From the NCBI GenBank assembly GCA_028583415.1, contig CM053270.1:61841117-61905116 (forward strand): a stretch of 64,000 nt of DNA. The letters are read 5' to 3'. This DNA is from Protea cynaroides. Taxonomy: Eukaryota; Streptophyta; Magnoliopsida; Proteales; Proteaceae. The notes under the pieces were generated by a model. The model was not told the DNA's origin. It worked only from the letters and a program-made list of their open reading frames with translations, and ran no database searches. A program made the translations under genes and the position numbers. Position 1 is the stretch's first letter; every line of letters begins with the position of its first letter. This document shows positions 48,907 to 60,379 of the stretch, one piece after another.

Positions 48907-50107
48907 ACACTATTTCTTGCAGATTTTATTTTGTTTAAGAACACATTAAATAATGGGTTTTCATTCGGCCAGCGTCAATAAAGTTTGACACTAGCTTGTG
49001 GTGTCCATCGGATCATGCAAAAGCCTCCTACCCCCTTCCTTGTGAAATATAAAAACTATCCTTATATATATTGTAGTTAAGGGTGTCAATAGGTTCATAA
49101 ATGATTTTTCTTATCAACTTGGTTCAATTTGGTTTGAGGTTACTATTAATAGAAACCATAAAATCGATTAAGAATTAATTCTTATCTTCCAAATCAAAAC
49201 CGAACCAACTAACAACTAATTTATTAGGTTCTTATCAGTTTCAATTAATTGGTTCATAAATAGTTTTTTACATCATTTTTATGGGAAAGATACGATTTTT
49301 TAATGATTGTAATAGTTCAACAACAAAACTATAAACATTAAATAATAAACTAGAAATATATTATCACATGGGCATGACATACCGTCAAATCCCAGGGCTC
49401 AACCCTGGATAGGCGGTGGGCCCTACGCGCTCTACGTCTGGAGGATCTGCGAATCCCTTCTGCTTATTCTAAAACTTTCCAAGACCCGCCTCAAGGTATC
49501 CAAGTTGAGAGGGATAAATTGAACAAATATAGTTATACATTTAGTCAAGCAATTATTGATCTTATTCGGTTTTTTAATCTGTTTTATTTTGTTTCCTTTT
49601 GTTTTACTTGATCGAATTTTTATCAATTAACCAACAGCTTAACTATTCTAAACCATAATTGAACCGATTAGCTATGTATAAAATCAGAACCAAATCAATT
49701 AATTTCGGTTTGATTTGATTCCATTATTTACAATCGATTTTGGTTCATTCTTAGTTCATATACTTTATCAGCTGTTAATCCAACGGTTAGTCTGCAAGTC
49801 CAAAAGGGTTAGGAACCGAGAAAGTGGACTTTGACAGCATGTATCTTGTCTTTGTCAATCATTTATGCTTTAGCCTTAATTAAGCTGGACTTAGTAGTGT
49901 TAGAAGCATGTCGGTTCGAGTGGAAGTGGGACAGCATCTTCTAAAAGATTAGAATTTTTTTTTTTTTTATAATTATGAGAAATTCAATTCCAAATTTCAA
50001 TTCGATAATCGAAGGGTGTTTTTGGGGACCCACTGAGTATTCATTAAAGGGACCAACGTCAAGTCACATAGAGAATCTTTAAATAATAATACAACATATG
50101 AGCTTCA
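48907..50107. other. Spacer with GGTTT-type repeat and a plastid rRNA scrap
   Basis: 49081-49760 is a degenerate GGTTCA/AACCGA-rich repeat beginning 'gggtgtcaat'. It is interrupted by the plastid-like piece at 49382-49419 and ~90 bp of unidentified GC-richer sequence. No gene. Confidence 0.4.
49382..49419 (+). other. Plastid 16S rRNA fragment (NUPT), 38 bp
   Basis: ccgtcaaatcccagggctca and aaccctggataggcggtgg together match, from memory, the conserved internal helix of chloroplast 16S rRNA (consensus ...ccctggacaggcggtgg), with one visible difference. Homology stops abruptly on both sides. It is a short nuclear plastid insertion, not a functional RNA gene. Confidence 0.65.
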
Positions 50108-50289
50108 TTATTATTAGGGTAAATTACACTTATCTCTTTTCTATTTAGGTTTAATTACATAAATCTCTCTTTATGGTTATTAATTGAAGAATGAGATTAT
50201 ACTCAACTCCATTCTGTTTGTTGTGGAACATTAATTGCTGACGTCACTTAGGTATATTTTCATAAATGACGAACCTATCCTTATCCTTA

Positions 50290-51228
50290 TTTGGTAGAGA
50301 AGTTCCAATTTTTTGCCCTCATTTGAATTTGAAGTTAGGGTTTTTTCCTCCACCATTTCTATCTTCTTCGTCGCGACCTGCAATTGTTATGTATCGCAGG
50401 TAGACGAGGGTGGAAACTTACTCTTCTTTTCTCTTCCATAGCTTCACCGCCATATCTAGTAGCTTCTTGCACCCGGCCTCTGCACACCCCCCCCCCCCCA
50501 AAAAAAAAAAAAAAAAAAAAACCAACTACGCCCCTTTGCATCTATCCCTGGTCATCGATTTTTGTCAAACAAGTTTTCTTCACATTCTTAGCCAACAATG
50601 ACGGTAGCGATGGCAATGAACAACTACACTCACGGTTCCGGTTTCTATGTTGTCTCTCAAGTACCCTCCTTAACTTCACCAACATGGAATCCTGCTTCCG
50701 CCATTGGCCTAAATTCCATTTTGAAACCATCACCGACAGCATCTCGGTTGATGGCTCCCACTCTGTTGAACGCAACTTTGAAATGTTCAACGCCTTTGAA
50801 TCCATTGACATACCTCTTTTTTTGAGATCTGTCATCTCCCTATCTTGTCTGCAATAGAAAATTCAACCGTTGAGCTACATGCAAATGGAATCATACTTTT
50901 CGCCATTGATGTGGCCGAGGAGTTTAAAATCACCATAAAGATCCTAAGAAGATTGGGGTAGTGAAGACTACACAAAAGAAGGTCATGGTAAAGGAAGAGC
51001 TAGGTTTCAGTCATTTGATCTTTATCCTGCTGGTTGAAGAACTGAGTGGATCGTCATAGGTAATGGAGATCTTGAGATGGAGTTGTTTGAAGGGGAAGTC
51101 GGATTCTAGTAGTTGGTGGGCTTTTCCTTTGGCCTTCCCTTTCCACCACCATCAATTGTCAAAGAAGTTTCCACAATGTTAGTTGACACTATCCCAAAGT
51201 CAACAAAAACCCACCATGCATAAAGAAA
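50290..51228 (+). other. Interior of the outer element; possible captured gene pieces
   Basis: Contains a C12-A20 type run (50487-50520) and a stretch with overlapping open frames (50384-50857 plus, 50542-50835 minus) that match nothing I recognise. Non-autonomous Mutator elements often carry host gene fragments, so capture is possible but not shown. Confidence 0.3.
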
Positions 51229-51624
51229 AGGAAAACTTCACCCACCCCCTCAACCACCTTCCATCTTGGTCCATATATAATGTCAACCGCCTCTTCTAAT
51301 TTAGAAAATAAGTATCAATCATACCCTGTCAATCCATTAGGTGATGAGATGTATCGTCATTTATGTTTTTAATGACTATATTACCCTTAGACTTATAAAA
51401 TGTCATGTTTGCCCTTTTGTAATTTAAGGTTGAGGGAGTTAGGTGACTAGATGTATCGCTAGTAAAGTCGTCTCTCAGCAACAAAATCCCGAGACCACTG
51501 GCGGTGATTTCTCTTATCATCTTCAAGATTTTGGAATCAGGATTTTCTTAGTTAGAATTTTGGTGTTTGTAGAGCCTCTTGCATTTCATTGTTTAGTGCC
51601 GGTGACCCTAACTAAGTAATTTGT

Positions 51625-51890
51625 TGTGATTTAATAACATTTGGAACCTGAAACGCTATTCATCGAGCTTTTGTCAGCTATGATCGGGTTTCATTGACCC
51701 CCTTTCAAAGTTACTGATTTTCTATTTTTTCCCCTTATGGAAGAAGCTGAACCAGTTGTGATTTAATAACACAAATTTGGAATCTGAAACACTATTGATC
51801 GAGCTTTTGTCTGCATATGATCGGGTTTCATTTACCCCCCCCCCCCTCCTTTTTAAAGTTTCGATTTTCTATTTTTCCCCCTTCTAGCTA
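51625..51890 (+). repeat. 132 bp tandem duplication
   Basis: tgtgatttaataaca at 51625 recurs at 51757, followed in both by 'atcgagcttttgtc' and 'tgatcgggtttcatt', then T/C-rich runs. Confidence 0.8.
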
Positions 51891-52333
51891 ACCGGTGTTC
51901 AAGTTAAGGATTGGGAGTGACAGATCTGGTTCTTGATTAATCAGTTTCATTTTCTTGATCAATGTTAAAGGATTTCTCTAGGAGTGAAAGCATAGTCATT
52001 TAGTCCCCGTTTGATAACACTCTAGCTCCCATGGAGCTACTTCTGGTCTGGAGTTGTTTTCTATTTCTTCTCCAGTGTCAGAATTTTTGAAGTAGAATGT
52101 TGTTTGATAACGCTGTTCCAAAATCAAAATACTATGTTTCCAGAATGTTGTTTGGTGGTGGTGGTGGTGGTGGTGTTAGTGGCGTGGGTGGTGGTGGTGG
52201 CGGCGGTGGTGGTGGGTGGTGGGCGATGGCGATGACAATGGGGATGGGTGGTGGGTGGGTGGTGGTGGCGGTGGTGGTGGTGGATGGTGGCGGTGGCGGC
52301 AGTGGTGGCAGTGGTGGTAGGTGGTGGGTGGGT

Positions 52334-54524
52334 TGTAAGACCCGCACTCTATGAACCCGATCTAAACCTTTAATTCATGTCGTAACAGGTTTTCCAATCA
52401 TCATCGGGCCAGACGGGACGAGCAGATGACAACTAGGTACGAAAATGGACCTAAAATATGATATTTTTTTCATACCGGTTTATGGTATAGGTCGATGGTA
52501 CCGGTCAACCGGTATGTCTGCGCGGGCAGACTGGTTAGATCCGGAAACGGATCTTTGTGGGTCCCACTTTTCAAATCTCGAGCCTAAGGACTTTCCTAAC
52601 GTAAAGAAACTTCCTAAACTCTATCCTAGTGTATTTAAGGACCTTTAAACCTCCTTAGAACTCTTTCATTGATCCTCACAAACCCTAGAGAGGAGAAAGA
52701 GATCGAAGAAGGAGAATGAGCTAAGGAAGGAGGGAGAGGAGCCGTCGTTTGCCGTTGGACGAAGAACACCATAATTGTGAACCAACGGTAAGTGCTTGAA
52801 CCTTCCTTTAAGTTAAACATTATAGATGATTAGTCATGAATTGATCAATACCATGCAAGGCGAGGTATTGATCTAAAACCCTTAAATTTGTCGTCAAACC
52901 CTAATACAGTCGATGAACCCTAGATTCGTATTCTAGGCTAAAGATCATCGAAACTAAGACTTGAATGGAACATGAAACAACTTTAACTCGTTGCTTAGGC
53001 CTAGAATGCATAGGAGAAACCCTAGAACCATTATGGGGTGACCGACGGAAGGCGAACACCAAGATGATGGTCTTCCGGAGGCATATCGGTCGACCATACT
53101 GGTGGCACCATATGCTACCTGTATTGCGATCGATACCTCTTGGAGACTGGTCTGTGGGGGACCGGTCGACCATACCGGTCGCACCTTTCCCCACAGTGTC
53201 GCGACCGGTACTTGCGACCGGTAAGCACTATGAGGGTGTTTTCAATACCAGTTAGTTTCTGACCAACGTGAACCCTAAGAAAATTATTCTAATTCAACCC
53301 TAACATCGTGTAGGACCTTGAGTTAGCAAGTTTGGATTCTGTGATGCGGAACAAGCTAGCAATCAAGCGTCAGGTAAGGGAATCAGACCTAAACCCTAAT
53401 AACTTAATAACAGTAAAATGTTGTTAATAATTATGGTTCTGTGGAATGGTGTTTGTGCATACTCGCATGTCATCTTTACTTTCAGTTATTATATTGATCA
53501 TGCATACTCGCTATACTAGGATGTGATTGTTAGGCATGTGATTGTTTCGTTGGTGTGTGGAATGAGAAGGGCCTGGGGTCTGAGATCATTCCTCACACTA
53601 GCATCTTTTCGTATCATTTATGTCTTAGCATGCTTAGTGCGGATAGGGTATCAGGGGGAGGAAGTGGCACTGTGGTCTCCGGCCTGGCCAACTCTAGCCC
53701 TATCTCTATGTCGTAGGGAGCTGTGCTGGGATAAGACCTACTGTGATGACATATAGGATTGGTTAGTTGGGAGCCCAGCTTGTAAGCCCTCGCCAATAGG
53801 GGCTTACGTGTTGGTATGGGTAGGGCATCAGAGGAAGTGTTAGCGGTGTTTGATCCGGACACTTTAGCTCTATCTCTATTCCATGGTGGGTGCATGTGAG
53901 ATGACAGTGATGTTTGATCCATTTGGCGGATTCACACAGTCGTGTATAGAGGTGCGGTGGCCGCCAATCCTTTCTATAGCATATTATAAACTTAAAACCA
54001 TACCATAATGTGAATATTATTCATGCATGATGTGTGTTGCATTATCTAATTTTCTTACTGAGCTAAGTTATGAGCTCACCCTTGTGTACACACTATTTTT
54101 AGATATTGATGCAGGTTACACTGTGGAGGACTACGTGGATGCTCCAGTATATGGAGGTGCTGCTATCTTGGAAGTGCAAGCAGGGGAGGACGAGCATGAC
54201 GCTTCATGCGAGTGCCCTTTCTGCGTGTACCTCTAGGATATTTGATTCGTTTATTTTATTTATTTTCAGTTGGATTTAAAAATTGAGATGTATAAGGATA
54301 ATTATTTATGTTTTGATATTTTGAATAATTGGATAATTTATTTATCAATAGAAGTACTCAGTTCATTTAATTTAATACTTCCGCTGTATTTAATTATATT
54401 CTGATTATGGTTATCTGCAATAGTTTATATGAGTGGACACGGTCTTATTAAGATCCTGGTGTGAACCGTTGGTTCAGTGACGGTTCACTCACACTTCTGG
54501 TTCAACCGAAATTGGGGTGCGACA
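52334..54524 (+). mobile_element. Gypsy solo LTR, copy 1 (2191 bp)
   Basis: tgtaagacccgcactc to ggggtgcgaca with perfect 5 bp duplication tgggt (52329-52333 and 54525-54529). No internal region, so a solo LTR left by LTR-LTR recombination. It contains the ACCGGT-rich tract (about 53085-53222), repeated 'agctctatctctat' words, and the small Cys-rich ORF at its right end. Ends are of the chromovirus (Del/Tekay) type. Confidence 0.9.
54100..54236 (+). other. Conserved small ORF in LTR copy 1 (CxCxxC end)
   Basis: The frame reads DIDAGYTVEDYVDAPVYGG, then EDEHDASCECPFCVYL and stop at 54236. It is the C-terminal part of a 69-codon ORF from ATG 54027; upstream of 54100 similarity to the other copies as protein is weak. 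Equivalent peptides end LTR copies 2-5. No known domain recognised. It may be the last exon of a longer transcript (gatgcag precedes Gly-Tyr, an acceptor-like site). Confidence 0.5.
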
Positions 54525-54935
54525 TGGGTGGTGGTAGGTGGTGGGGCGGTGGCTGCGGCAGTGGTGGTGGTGGCTGTGGCGGTGGTGGTGGCGGTGATTG
54601 TGGGTGGTGGGTGGTGGTGGGGATGGTGGCGGTGGAGGGGTAGTGGTGATGATGGCAGTGCTAGTGGTGGTAGTGATGGTAGCCAGTATTGGTAATAGTT
54701 TCGGAGCAAGAGAAGTAAGTTTTTTTAGCTCCAATTTTTTAGCTCCCAGAGACATTTTTGGAGTGGTTCACTCCATGGGAGTCAAAACTTGAACTGTGTT
54801 TATCAATCGGCATTCTACTCCGGATTAGCTCCAGAGCTAAGAAGTAAGGAACTAGAGTGTTATCAACGGGGCCATAGGGTCTGTTTGATAAAATTTTTGT
54901 TTTTGGATTCTATGGATTCTAGCTCCCAGGGAGCC

Positions 54936-57208
54936 TGTAAGACCCGCACTCCGTAAACCCGGTCTAAACCTTGGTTTTGTGTCGTAGCAGGCCTTCCGAT
55001 CATCACCGGGCCAAATGGGACGAGCGGATGACAAACAGGTATGAAATCGGACCAAAGACGATCAAATCAACATGATTTTATGTTGACCGGTCGATGGTAC
55101 CGGTCTTGGTACCGGTCGACCGGTCAGCCTCCGCACTGACTACGGAGATCCAAAAATTGATCTCTGCGGGTCCCACTTTCCTAAACCCTAATACTAAGAC
55201 CTTCTTAATCCTAATAGGGTTACAAAACCCTAATTCTAGCCTATAAATACACCCTTAAACCTCCTCAAATCCTTTCCATTGTCTCTCACAAACTCTAGAG
55301 AAGAGAAGAAGGTTGGAAAGGAGAAGGAGCTAGGAAAAAGGAGGTGTCGCCATTACCGTTCGACGACGCTCACGTTCCGCCGCCAACGTAAGTGTTTTAA
55401 TCACTCTTCTTACCTTATAACTCTAGGATAGTTGTATGGGTGGATCAATACCATGCAAGTAGGTATTGATCTAAAACCCTAAACTGGCCAATAAACCCTA
55501 AGTTGCCGTCAAACCCTAGATTCGAGTTCCGAGATGATATTCATCGAAACTAGACTTGAATGAGTCGGGGATAACTCTAACTTAAAGATTAGACTTAGAA
55601 TGGATAGGAGAAACCCTGAAAATCCAAGGAAATCGATCGACGGCAGTCGAAAAATCAAGTGTATGGCCTTCCGAAGACATACCGGTCGACCATACCGGTT
55701 GCTAATTTGCCCACAGAGCTGCAACCGGTATGTTGCGACCGGTCAGATCTGAAAGGTTAGTTTTGGACTTTGTTGGTTTCCGACCAACATGAAACCCTAA
55801 GAAAACTATTCTAATGAAACCCTAATATTATGTAGGACTTTGTGATAGCACGTTTGGATCTTGCGACGTGGAGCAAGCTATCAAATGAGCGTCAGGTAAG
55901 GGAATCTGACCTAAACATAATAAATAATGGACAGTAAATCTTTATTAATCACCTGAATATATATGAAGTGATGTTTGTGCATATTCACATGCCATCCTTT
56001 ACTTTCAGTTATTATTATTGTTCATGCATTGATAGGATGTGATTGTTAGGCATGTGATTGTTAGGCATGTGATTGTTTTCGTGAGTATGTGGAGTGGGGC
56101 ATGGGCCTGAGATCATTCCTCACACTGACACTTTTTTTGTAGTATTCTATCTTAACATGCTTGGTACGGGTGGGGCATCAGGGGAAGGTCGTGGTACGGT
56201 GGTCTCCGATGTTGATGCTGGCCTGACCATGGTTATGTGGCACTGTGGTCTCCGAGTCGACGTTGGCTTGTCCACGATGCTTTAGCTCTATCTCTATGCC
56301 GTAGGAAGTTATGTTGGGATAGGGTCTACCGGCGTTATGTTTCTATCCTAGTGGGTTAGTTGCGATAGGGCATTAGGGGAGGTGTGGGAATGCCTTAGCT
56401 CTATCTCTTTGCCGTAGACGGCTGTGCTGGGATAGAGCATACATTGATGATATATAGGATTGGTTAGTTGCGAGCCCAGTTTGCGAGCCCTGGCCTGTAG
56501 GGGCTTAGGTACTGGTATGGGTAGAGCATCAGGGGAGGTACGGGGATATCTTAGCTCTATCTCTATTCCATGATGGGTGCATGTGGGCAGGTGGGGGTGT
56601 GATCCATGCTGTGTCATACACTCGTATATAGAGGTGCGGGGGCCACCAAACATTTCTATAGCACATTACAAACTTAAACCAGACCACAATATAAAATGAT
56701 TGTTACTCATGCATAATATTGTGAAACTGTCTGATTGTCTTACTGAGCTAAGTTGTGAGCTCACCCTTTGTATATACATTGTTTTTAGATGTTGAAGCAG
56801 GTTATACAGTTGACGACTATATGAACGCTCCGGCGTATGGTGGTGTTGCTGCGTTGGACGTACAGGCAAGAGAGGACGAACATGACGCTTCATGCGAGTG
56901 CCCTTTCTGCGTGTACCCTTGATTGAATTTTTATTTATTTGTTTCAGTTATTTTCAGTTGGATTAAGTGGATGTAAGGATATTATATTTTATGTTTGGAT
57001 TTGAATAATTGGATATTCTATTTAATTTATCAATAGATTCTCAGTTCATTTATTTAAAGACTTCCGCTGTACTATTTATATTCTGATTGTGGTTATATGC
57101 AATGGTTTGTATGAGCGGACACGGTCTATTCGAGATTCTGGTGTGAACCATTGATTCAAAGACGGTTCACTCACACCATTCTGGTTGTATCAGAATTGGG
57201 GTGTGACA
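54936..57208 (+). mobile_element. Gypsy solo LTR, copy 2 (2273 bp)
   Basis: tgtaagacccgcactcc to ggggtgtgaca with perfect 5 bp duplication gagcc (54931-54935 and 57209-57213). Same block order as copy 1, with extra units of the 'agctctatctct...gctgtgctgggatag' repeat at 56150-56560. No internal region. Confidence 0.92.
56780..56923 (+). other. Conserved small ORF in LTR copy 2 (CxCxxC end)
   Basis: Reads FLDVEAGYTVDDYMNAPAYG, ending EDEHDASCECPFCVYP and stop at 56923. It aligns residue for residue with copy 1; differences are mostly single-residue replacements. Confidence 0.5.
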
Positions 57209-57494
57209 GAGCCATTTAGGAGTAGAAGCGTATTTGATTAGTCCGGTTGGATTCCAACTCTTACAGAGTGAACCGGATTCAAAATAGCTCCAGAATCCAA
57301 AATTTTGAAGTCATAAATATTTACTCCAAGTTATTGGATCAACTTTTTGGGAGAAAGAAAAGAGTTGACTCTCACATGACTCTCACTTAACCATCACCAC
57401 CACCACCGTCGCCACCACCCACTATCACCACCACAACCACCACCTGCCACCACCCACCACCCACTTCCACCATCACTACCCCCACCACTACTAC

Positions 57495-59477
57495 TGTCAC
57501 ACCCCAATTCTGGCTGAACCAGAAGTGTGAGTGAACCGTCACTAAACCAATGGTTCACACCAGGATCTCAATAAGACCGCGTCCACTCATACAAACTATT
57601 GCACATAACCATAATCAGAATACAATAAAATACAGCGAAAGTCTTAAATTAAATGAATTGAGTACTTCTATTGATAAATAAATTATCCAGTTATTCAAAA
57701 TACCAAAACATAAATAATTATCCTTACATCCCAATTATAAATCCAACTGAAAATAAATAAAGAAACAAAACTAACATCCTAGAGGTACACGCAGAAAGGG
57801 CACTCACATGAAGCGTCATGCTCGTCCTCTCCTGCTTGCACTTCTAAAGCAGCAACACCTCCATCCCCCTGAGTATCCATGTAGTCCTTCACAGTATAAC
57901 CTGCATCAACATCTAAAAACATGTATATATATACAGGGTGAGCTCACAAGTTAGCTCAGTAAGACAATCAGACAATGCAACAAACATATGCATGAGTAAC
58001 ATTTACATTATGGTCTGGTTTTAAGTTTGCAATGTGCTATAGAAAGGATTGGCGGCCACCGTACCTCTATACACGAGTGTGTGAAGCTGCCCAATGGATC
58101 AAACACTACTGTCGTCCCACATACACCCACCATGGAATAAAGATAGAGCTAAAGCGTCCAGATCAAACACCGCCAACACTTCCCCTGATACCCTACCCGC
58201 ATCAAGCATGCTAAGACAAAACGATACGAAAATGTGCTAGTGTGAGGAATGATCCCAGACCCCAGGCCCTTCCCATTCCACACCCCAATGAAAACAATCA
58301 CATGCCTAACAGTCACATCCTAGCATAGCAAGTATGTATGAACAATAATAATAACTGAAAGTAAAGATGACATGCGAGTATGCACAAACATCAGTCCATA
58401 GAATCATAGTTATTAACAACGTTTTACTGTTATTTAATTATTAGGGTTTAGGTCCGATTCCCTTACCTGACGCTTGTTTGATAGCTTGCTCCACGTCACA
58501 GAATCCAAACTTGCTATCACAAGGTCCTACACGATGTTAGGGTTGAGTTAGAATAGTTTTTCTTAGGGTTTACGTTGGTCGAAAAACCAACAAGATAAAA
58601 AACACTCCTCACAGAGCAGACCGGTCGCGGGTACCGATCGTAGGTACAGGTCCTGGCACTGTGGGGAAAGGTGCCACCGGTATGGTGGACCGGTCCCCAT
58701 AGACCAGCCTCCAGGAGATACCGGTCGCAGGTATCGGTTGCATAGGGTGCGACCGGTATGTCTTCGGAAGACCATACATCCTGTTCTCGCCTTCCGTTGG
58801 TCATCCCCTATTGATTCTAGGGTTTCACCTTATACATTCTAGGTCTAAGCAATGAGTTAGAATTGTTTCCAACTCCATTCAAGTCCTAGTTTCGATGATC
58901 TTCAACCTAGAACTTGAATCTAGGGTTTACTGACTAGATTAGGGTTTGACAACAAAATATGGTTTAGATCAATACCTTACTTTGCATGGTATTGATCCAA
59001 TCATGACTAACCATTCTAAAACGCTTAACGTAGAGGAAGGTTTAAGCACTTACTGTTGATTCACGGTAATGTGTTCTTCGTCCAACGGTAATGGCGGCAC
59101 TTCCCTCTCCTTCCTAGCTTCTTCTCCTTCTTCAATCTCTTTCTCCTCTCTAGGGTTTGTGAGGATCAATGAAAGGGATTTTAGGAAGTTTAGAAGTCCT
59201 TATATCGGCTAGGGTTGAGTTTAGGAAGCCTCCTAACATTAGGAAAGTCCTTCGATTCGAAATTTGAAAAGTGGGACCCGAAGAGATCCGTTTTTGGATC
59301 TAAGTGGTCTGCTGCGCAGGCTATACCGGTCGACCAGTATGAAATATTTATCATACATGGGTCCATTTTCATACCTGGTTGTCATCCGTTCGTCCCATAT
59401 AGCTCGGTGATGATTGGAAGATCTGTTACGACATGAATTAAAGGTTTAGATCGGGTTCATGGAGTGCGGGTCTTACA
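57495..59477 (-). mobile_element. Gypsy 3' LTR, copy 3 (1983 bp, minus strand)
   Basis: tgtcacacccc to gtgcgggtcttaca on the plus strand, so the LTR reads tgtaagaccc...tgtgaca on the minus strand. The right edge adjoins element-internal sequence rather than host DNA, so this is the 3' LTR of an otherwise deleted element. The left flank is actac. It contains the ACCGGT tract (58619-58760) and the small Cys-rich ORF (57783-57925, minus). Confidence 0.88.
57783..57925 (-). other. Conserved small ORF in LTR copy 3 (CxCxxC end)
   Basis: On the minus strand reads FLDVDAGYTVKDYMDTQGDG, ending EDEHDASCECPFCVYL and stop near 57783. It is nearly identical in its last 16 residues to copies 1 and 2. Confidence 0.5.
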
Positions 59478-59515
59478 ACTCCCCTACCCTTAAAAGAAAT
59501 TTCGTCCCCAAAATT
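59478..59515 (-). mobile_element. Remnant of gypsy pol 3' end and polypurine tract
   Basis: On the minus strand: KFWGRNFF followed by a stop, then aagggtaggggagt before the LTR. This is the usual end of chromovirus polyproteins (K-F-x-G-R-N-F-F) and the plus-strand primer. Only ~38 bp of the internal region survive before the ACC tract. Confidence 0.75.
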
Positions 59516-59933
59516 TGCATGTAGGTTTCACAACTATTGCCACCCCCACCACCACTGCCACCACTATAGCCACCGCCACCACCACCACCACCACCACCAC
59601 CGCCATCACCCACCACCACCACCACCACAACCCACCACCCACCACCATCACCACCACCGCTACCGCCATCACCACCACCGCCGCCGCCACCACCACTACC
59701 ACAACCACCCACCACCATTGCCATTACCCACCACCGCCACCACCATCACTACCACGACTGCTTTTCTAAACTTTGATTGGGGGATAGTGTGTTATCAAAC
59801 ATGTTTCTAATCCAAAGATGCTCTGGAATCCATTTCAAAATTGAGTTATCAAACAAGTTTCTACTCCAAAATAATCCTGAAGTAACCTGGAGTAGAATCC
59901 AAATTTGAAGCAGAAGTTTTATCAAACGGGCCC

Positions 59934-60379
59934 TTATATTGTTTAATGAACTATTTCAGTTAAATAAGGTTCTTTTACCTCAGATCTGGATTTCGCCATC
60001 TGCGATCTAATTCTTTTTCTACGTTTCCTCTCTTTCTGCATTAAAAACCCTTTTTCAAGATCTTCCTCTCTTTTAAATATCCTCTTCAATTTCTTCCTTT
60101 CTTTTCGATTTTGAAATCAGAACCCGAAGCAGGCTACTTGAAACTCCATAACAGTAGGTTTGGTACTCCTTCTCTGAAGCAGGTGCAGTAGTCTAGTTCT
60201 GAAGTGGCTATAAAATTCTAATAGGTTGAGGGAGTTGATGACCATAGTTTCGTTGCTTCTGCTTCTTTGATCACTGGGTAACTGGCACACCAAGCTGTGA
60301 GCCATTATGATATGAGACGAAAGAGGTCTCAAGTGGTGGGTAAATGGGTGAAGGAATGAAGCGGAGGGGCCTGGGGAGA
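59934..60379. other. Right interior of the nested long-TIR elements
   Basis: CT-rich then ordinary sequence, no recognisable gene. The minus-strand frame at 60117-60437 overlaps the next foldback and is not convincing. Confidence 0.35.

Larger units (their letters stand above)
52003..54873. mobile_element. Tourist-like element 1 (host ~675 bp) with GGT core, split by a solo LTR
   Basis: gtccccgtttgataacactc at 52003 mirrors gagtgttatcaacggggcc ending 54873. The flanking three bases are tta (52000-52002) and ata (54874-54876), fitting the TTA target of PIF/Harbinger. The core is a (GGT)n/(GGC)n tract (52149-52333 and 54525-54690), interrupted by the LTR 52334-54524. ORFs in the GGT tract are not genes. 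Confidence 0.7.
54877..59933. mobile_element. Tourist-like element 2 (host ~750 bp) with ACC core, split by two LTRs
   Basis: gggtctgtttgataaaattt at 54877 mirrors the right end, whose minus strand reads gggcccgtttgataaaactt (to 59933). It is flanked by ata (54874-54876, shared with element 1) and tta (59934-59936). Host parts are 54877-54935, 57209-57494 and about 59516-59933, with an ACC/CCA trinucleotide tract (57388-57494, 59530-59758). It is inserted directly against element 1. Confidence 0.7.

Noticed and set aside
50384..50857. Overlapping frames on both strands that look somewhat protein-like
   Set aside because: No domain recognised, and one frame is held open by a poly-A run; mentioned only as a possible captured fragment.
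52097..52354. Gly-rich open frame (and Pro-rich one on the other strand)
   Set aside because: Direct translation of the GGT trinucleotide tract inside Tourist-like element 1; the same applies to frames at 54461-54755 and 59473-59769.
59478..59482. actcc as right target duplication of LTR copy 3
   Set aside because: It resembles the left flank actac, but the bases belong to the polypurine tract of the element itself.
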